Source: CAZRIE01 sp964600075 (lineage in GTDB: Bacteria > Bacteroidota > Bacteroidia > Flavobacteriales > Flavobacteriaceae). Taken from it: a stretch of DNA of 64,000 nt. Positions 60,659 through 64,000 of the stretch are shown here, piece by piece; positions within the stretch are counted from its first letter, which is position 1; each line of letters begins with the position of its first letter. Below the pieces are notes generated by a model. That model did not search any database. It saw only the letters and a program-made list of their open reading frames with translations, and was not told the DNA's origin. Both the position numbers and the translations under genes were made by a program. The stretch covers positions 1 to 64,000 of the forward strand of contig CAZRIE010000012.1 in assembly GCA_964600075.1 (NCBI GenBank). The letters run 5' to 3'.

Positions 60659-61948
60659 TTACAATTCTTGATTTACTAACTCTCTAGCTAAAGCCTCCAA
60701 ATCAATCCCCACATTTTCTTTGTTTACCCGAAGTACTTCGGTGCGTAATTCAACTGGTAAATTTGAGTAACCATCCTTGGCGCCTAATATCATTCCCGCC
60801 ACGGCGGCTACAGTATCATTGTCGCGGCCATAGTTTACGATAAATTGCATCGTCTTCTCAAAATTGCCTTTCCCAAATTCAAGAGCAGTAATGAGAATCT
60901 GCCATATTTCCCCGGCGTGAAAGGCAATGGCCTTTTTGTCTTTTTCCAAAAATTGGTAGACCTTTTCCTGTCGGATCCAATCTTTTTGAGTTCCTGAAAA
61001 ACCTTGGGGCATTTTGAAAAGTATCAAATCTTTCGGACTCAATGAGTCTGTCAATACCAAATCCTTTATTGCAAGTACGCTTTTGACCGATACGTCAGCA
61101 ACGGAGTACGAAATTCGCCCCACCAAACGGCTATCTTGGTAGCCAATCGGGTCTATAAATGTTGCCGTATTGATGATGGAATCAATATTTTGGGTACGCA
61201 AGGCCATATTGGTCATTGCCGAGACCAATGCCGAAATATCTTTCGCATATCCCAAATCGAACAAGGTATGACCATATGCCAGTTTATAGGCATTTTCTGG
61301 GTTAGTGGAAACCAAACCGAACATTGGTGTGTACAATTGCCCTGCGCATGACATCTCTCCGCCATAAAATCGGTTCAGGGCCTTTTGATATTCTTCACTA
61401 CTTTTTTGATAGGCCATCGCTACCCGTGCCCACTCCTTTATCCAGTCTATTTTTTCGATTTGAATATCAAGAAAATCAGGATTGGGGATTTCAGTGCCGT
61501 CGGAAAGCGATCGGGTCAGAGAGGCATAATATTCAATGATAAAATCAGCGAAATTTTCACCATTCCACTTGTCTTGATGTTTTGTCAGGTATTTGACTAT
61601 GGTAAACTTCCAGCGGGTATCATCGGTAGTAGCACCGGCTAGAAGGTTATGGTCCCAAGTGCCTTCGGGAGATTGTTCGCGTACTGCCGGTGTGAGACCA
61701 GTGATGTATCCATATTTGAGTTGAATGTTCTTTCGGTGCCACATTTCGGTAGAGGCACCCATAGCATCGCCAATGGCTGAACCTACCAGTGCGCCCAAGA
61801 CTTTGTCATAATACGCCTCTTCACTAAGATTCAATGTATCGCTGGCGTAAACCGATTTTTTCGGGGAAGGAATATCCACATTCGACACGGACTTTTTACA
61901 GGAAGAAAATGTAAGTAGTAGTATCGTTAGTATAAAAAGTTGCTTCAT
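60659..61948 (-). CDS. ADP-ribosylglycohydrolase-family lipoprotein
   Basis: A 429-residue protein of the ARH fold with lipoprotein signal MKQLFILTILLLTFSSC. Di-metal site motifs are all present: LGALVGSAIGDAMGAST, LAGATTDDTRWKF and NYGRDNDTVAAVAGMILGA. Classical members remove ADP-ribose from proteins or small molecules in the cytoplasm, but this copy should be outside the inner membrane, where ADP-ribose is scarce, so another glycosidic or N-ribosyl bond may be its target. It overlaps the upstream kinase-like gene by 4 bp (61945-61948) and is therefore coupled to it. Confidence 0.88.
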   Translation of the reverse strand: MKQLFILTILLLTFSSCKKSVSNVDIPSPKKSVYASDTLNLSEEAYYDKVLGALVGSAIGDAMGASTEMWHRKNIQLKYGYITGLTPAVREQSPEGTWDHNLLAGATTDDTRWKFTIVKYLTKHQDKWNGENFADFIIEYYASLTRSLSDGTEIPNPDFLDIQIEKIDWIKEWARVAMAYQKSSEEYQKALNRFYGGEMSCAGQLYTPMFGLVSTNPENAYKLAYGHTLFDLGYAKDISALVSAMTNMALRTQNIDSIINTATFIDPIGYQDSRLVGRISYSVADVSVKSVLAIKDLVLTDSLSPKDLILFKMPQGFSGTQKDWIRQEKVYQFLEKDKKAIAFHAGEIWQILITALEFGKGNFEKTMQFIVNYGRDNDTVAAVAGMILGAKDGYSNLPVELRTEVLRVNKENVGIDLEALARELVNQEL

Positions 61949-62919
61949 CGCGCCAAAATTAGTTTGCGTGCCTTTCTTAAAAGTTTGCCTTTCTCTTTAA
62001 GCGAACGTTCTATTGGCAATTGCGCAAGACCGATTAAACGTCGCACTATTTCGATACCCGCTACTTGAGAGATCAATTGTTTGTCTGCTTCGCCCTGATA
62101 TTTTTCGTAAATCCTGTTCAAAAAACCTTTTTTGCCTGTAGCCATGATAATATGAGCCGCCATAACACCCAAATCGAATTCAGGGAAACCCACAAAACCG
62201 AATTCAGGATCGATGATGTAGAGATTTTCGGCTTCCGTCATCCAACTGCCGGGATAATAATCACCATGTATTAGGGTGTTTCCAGGGGATAGATATTTTT
62301 CACCTACTTTTTTGACAATAGATTTTATCACAGTATCGTTTTTAAAGGGCAGCGAAAGTTCTTGTAATCCGATCTGTACGTCATCCAACTGAAATCCGTT
62401 ATCCTCCAGAAAAGGAAGCACAAAAATATGTTGGTGGTTGAGTTGGCGCATTTCGAGATTCTCAGGAAAATCACTAGAAACACTTTTACGATGTATAAGG
62501 CCGAGAATGAACACCAATCTATCTAGTTGCTTGGGCGATATGGCCCCATTCCGATATATAACCGTCATTTCTTCGCAATGACCCAAGTCTTCAAGTAACA
62601 GCAGGTGCTCGGCCGCATCATAACCCAAAATTTTGGGAACATGAACGTTTACGGCATTATCGCGTACCGCTTGGTAAAACTTTTTTTCTACGGCAATCCG
62701 TTCTAGCGGGGCCTCGATATGTTGATATTTTGCTACGTAAGGTCGCGATTGCTTTAGAATAAATGAACGTTCATCGGTAGTTACTCGTAGCACCACATTC
62801 ATATTGCCTTCGCCCGGTTTTTCAACAGACAGAATACTTTCCTGGGGTTCGAGCCATTCATTGGCAAGTAGGTAATCTTGCAGCTCTGATACTGGCGTTA
62901 AAATATCTATAGCATTCAC
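61945..62919 (-). CDS. Methylthioribose kinase-like phosphotransferase
   Basis: A 324-residue kinase of the APH/protein-kinase-like fold. N-terminal VEKPGEGNMNVVLRV and SFILKQSRPYVAKY resemble MtnK, as do LIHGDYYPGSWM (catalytic-loop HGD) and IDPEFGFVGFPEFDLG (DxE metal motif). Methylthioribose kinases have about 400 residues, so this is a shorter relative. GTG 62919 is chosen because longer frames would run through a terminator and tRNA-Phe. It is coupled to the ADP-ribosylglycohydrolase gene by a 4-bp overlap. Phosphorylation of a free pentose or nucleoside-derived sugar is a reasonable inference. Confidence 0.75.
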   Translation of the reverse strand: MNAIDILTPVSELQDYLLANEWLEPQESILSVEKPGEGNMNVVLRVTTDERSFILKQSRPYVAKYQHIEAPLERIAVEKKFYQAVRDNAVNVHVPKILGYDAAEHLLLLEDLGHCEEMTVIYRNGAISPKQLDRLVFILGLIHRKSVSSDFPENLEMRQLNHQHIFVLPFLEDNGFQLDDVQIGLQELSLPFKNDTVIKSIVKKVGEKYLSPGNTLIHGDYYPGSWMTEAENLYIIDPEFGFVGFPEFDLGVMAAHIIMATGKKGFLNRIYEKYQGEADKQLISQVAGIEIVRRLIGLAQLPIERSLKEKGKLLRKARKLILAR

Positions 62920-62958
62920 AACAAATGTTTTATGCAAGATACTTCCAAAAACAAAAAG

Positions 62959-62979
62959 ATCCTTACAAGAAGTAAGGAT
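62959..62979 (-). terminator. Intrinsic terminator after tRNA-Phe
   Basis: On the minus strand ATCCTTAC-TTCTT-GTAAGGAT is a perfect 8-bp stem followed by CTTTTTG. It ends the tRNA transcript 6 bp after the mature 3' end. Confidence 0.8.
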
Positions 62980-62985
62980 TTTTTG

Positions 62986-63058
62986 TGGTGCCTCCAGGAA
63001 TCGAACCAGGGACACATGGATTTTCAGTCCATTGCTCTACCAACTGAGCTAAGGCACC
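62986..63058 (-). tRNA. tRNA-Phe (GAA)
   Basis: The minus strand folds as a 73-nt tRNA. The acceptor stem is GGTGCCT/AGGCACC, the D-arm is TAGCTCAGTTGGTAGAG, and the T-arm is GGTTCGATTCC. The anticodon stem TGGAC/.. encloses the loop CTGAAAA with anticodon GAA, giving phenylalanine. The discriminator base is A and the CCA end is not encoded, so it must be added by the nucleotidyltransferase. A terminator lies 6 bp downstream and a consensus promoter lies upstream. Confidence 0.96.
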
Positions 63059-63075
63059 ATCCCTTTAAGGGGCTG

Positions 63076-63106
63076 CAAATATAATTTCAAATTTACGATA
63101 TGCAAA
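63076..63106 (-). promoter_or_regulatory. Consensus Bacteroidota promoter for tRNA-Phe
   Basis: On the minus strand TTTG (63106-63103) is followed after 19 bp by TATATTTG (63083-63076), an exact match to TTTG-N19-TAnnTTTG. It ends 17 bp before the mature tRNA 5' end. This is the clearest promoter in the window. Confidence 0.8.
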
Positions 63107-63158
63107 CTATTTGCATAAAAAAGGTGTTTGTTTTTATTTGTTTTTTGATCTTTACAGT

Positions 63159-63887
63159 ATGAACTTAGTAATAGATGCGGGAAACACCTCTGTAAAGTTA
63201 GCGGTTTTTGATAAGGGAAAGCTCATATTCCATCAAAATGCCGAGATGAAGCATTTGGCCAGACAAGTAAAGGAAACCTGTGATCAGTACCCAAAGGTTA
63301 CGCACGGTATTGTATCTTCTGTTGGTAATCTTGACAGAAAGGTTCTTGCCGTATTGGCCGTTTTCTGTAATGTTCACGAGTTGAGCCCATCTTCTGAAAC
63401 ACCCTTTAAAAACTCGTACGCAACACCCCAGACTTTGGGTGTAGATCGCATAGCACTTGCTACTGCTGCGTTTTACCATAATCCTAACGGGAATACTTTG
63501 GTTATCGATGCAGGTACTTGCGTTACATACGATATGGTAAACGATTATGGTGAATATTTGGGCGGAGCGATATCCCCAGGGCTCAACATGCGGTATAAAT
63601 CCTTGCACCAACAGACCTCCAAATTACCATTTCTTAAGCCCAAAGAGGTTCTTGATTTTATTGGAAATTCTACTCCGACCAGCATTCATAGCGGTATTGT
63701 TAACGGCATCTGCCAAGAAATTGATGGGGTAATTGAACAGTACAAATCACGTTTTACAGATTTAACAGTTATTTTAACAGGCGGTGACGCCCTATTTTTG
63801 TCAAAACGGTTAAAAAATACCATCTTTGCGAATTCCAAATTTCTCCTTGAAGGATTAAATTATCTGTTGGAATACAACAAGCACTAA
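63159..63887 (+). CDS. coaX: Type III pantothenate kinase
   Basis: Phosphorylates pantothenate in the first step of coenzyme A synthesis. The protein has 242 residues from the ATG at 63159, where the family normally begins (MNLVIDAGNTSVKLAVFD). Further motifs are LGVDRIALATAAFYHN, VIDAGTCVTYDMV and the conserved loop GGAISPGLNMRYKSLHQQ. All key acidic residues are present. An exported protein gene begins at the base after its stop, suggesting co-transcription. Confidence 0.95.
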   Translation: MNLVIDAGNTSVKLAVFDKGKLIFHQNAEMKHLARQVKETCDQYPKVTHGIVSSVGNLDRKVLAVLAVFCNVHELSPSSETPFKNSYATPQTLGVDRIALATAAFYHNPNGNTLVIDAGTCVTYDMVNDYGEYLGGAISPGLNMRYKSLHQQTSKLPFLKPKEVLDFIGNSTPTSIHSGIVNGICQEIDGVIEQYKSRFTDLTVILTGGDALFLSKRLKNTIFANSKFLLEGLNYLLEYNKH

Positions 63888-64000
63888 ATGATCAGAAAAA
63901 TAGGTTTTGTAATAGTGTGCCTTGTCGCATCGGGCATTTGCGCTCAAGACGATACCGTTTCCCCTTATTCATATTTTGGTTTAGGTGATGTAAGGGCAGG
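63888..64000 (+). CDS. Exported protein, 5' part only
   Basis: Begins with ATG 63888 immediately after the coaX stop. The 37 visible residues are a signal peptide (MIRKIGFVIVCLVASGICAQ) followed by DDTVSPYSYFGLGDVRA. The PYSYFGLG segment is typical of Bacteroidota outer-membrane proteins that follow coaX, but too little is visible to name the family. The gene continues past the right edge. Confidence 0.75.
   Translation, partial: MIRKIGFVIVCLVASGICAQDDTVSPYSYFGLGDVRA

Noticed and set aside
62920..63015. An upstream start for the kinase-like gene
   Set aside because: It would translate the tRNA-Phe gene and its terminator; GTG 62919 is the first sensible start.

Overview
The window looks like a chromosomal segment of a marine, polysaccharide-degrading member of the Flavobacteriaceae (Bacteroidota). 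The evidence is a SusC-type TonB receptor start, the Bacteroidota promoter signature TAnnTTTG in front of several genes, an argF-prime type carbamoyltransferase in an arginine operon, many Sec or lipobox-bearing surface proteins, and low-to-moderate GC judged by eye. The genus cannot be named from the sequence alone. There is no prophage, insertion sequence, CRISPR array or rRNA. One tRNA gene (Phe) is present.

Layout. 1-7122 is half of a maltose/maltodextrin locus: susC runs off the left edge and is divergent from lacI, pgmB, a GH65 phosphorylase and a GH13 lipoprotein, with a LacI-type operator beside the susC promoter. 7129-15453 holds a phosphodiesterase, a flavoprotein, a DUF1697 protein, TspO, a mevalonate/isoprenoid group (mvaD, a mevalonate kinase-like gene, a UbiA prenyltransferase), a decayed nitrilase and an RluB-type pseudouridine synthase. 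15663-16864 is a surface metalloprotease gene with an internal stop and a 100-N gap; the 55 bp on each side of the gap are identical, so the gap is almost certainly an unmerged contig overlap. 17270-21080 carries a secreted-type EEP nuclease-fold protein, an M1 peptidase and a PIG-L deacetylase.

21087-33415 is one long minus-strand arginine plus proline operon: GNAT, argG, argC, proC, argD, proA, proB, argF-prime, an SDR, argB, an argE-like gene and argH. Most of its larger internal gaps hold copies of the same dispersed repeat. 33632-39104 encodes envelope glycosyltransferases, a polysaccharide deacetylase and a YwqK-like protein. 39212-44202 is a redox module (membrane polyferredoxin plus FAD oxidoreductase) divergent from a DUF547 protein and an outer-membrane protein. 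44250-53773 is mixed: a GH113-like lipoprotein, a BamA-like barrel, an amidohydrolase, peptide deformylase, a VOC protein, a truncated SDR, an amine-oxidase-like flavoprotein and an AraC regulator.

54088-59029 holds a cell-wall amidase, an orphan WYL domain and part of an arsenosugar-type cassette (TIGR04283-like and TIGR04282-like glycosyltransferases around a purine nucleoside phosphorylase, then a rhodanese). 59095-64000 has a GH32 fructan hydrolase, an ADP-ribosylglycohydrolase lipoprotein coupled to a methylthioribose kinase-like gene, tRNA-Phe, coaX and the start of a further exported protein.

How the genes fit together: the sugar genes give uptake, phosphorolysis and isomerisation of maltose; the arg/pro operon builds both amino acids from glutamate; the remainder is mostly envelope biogenesis. 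Three coding sequences are clearly broken (nitrilase, metalloprotease, SDR at 50930), so the region is undergoing some gene decay.
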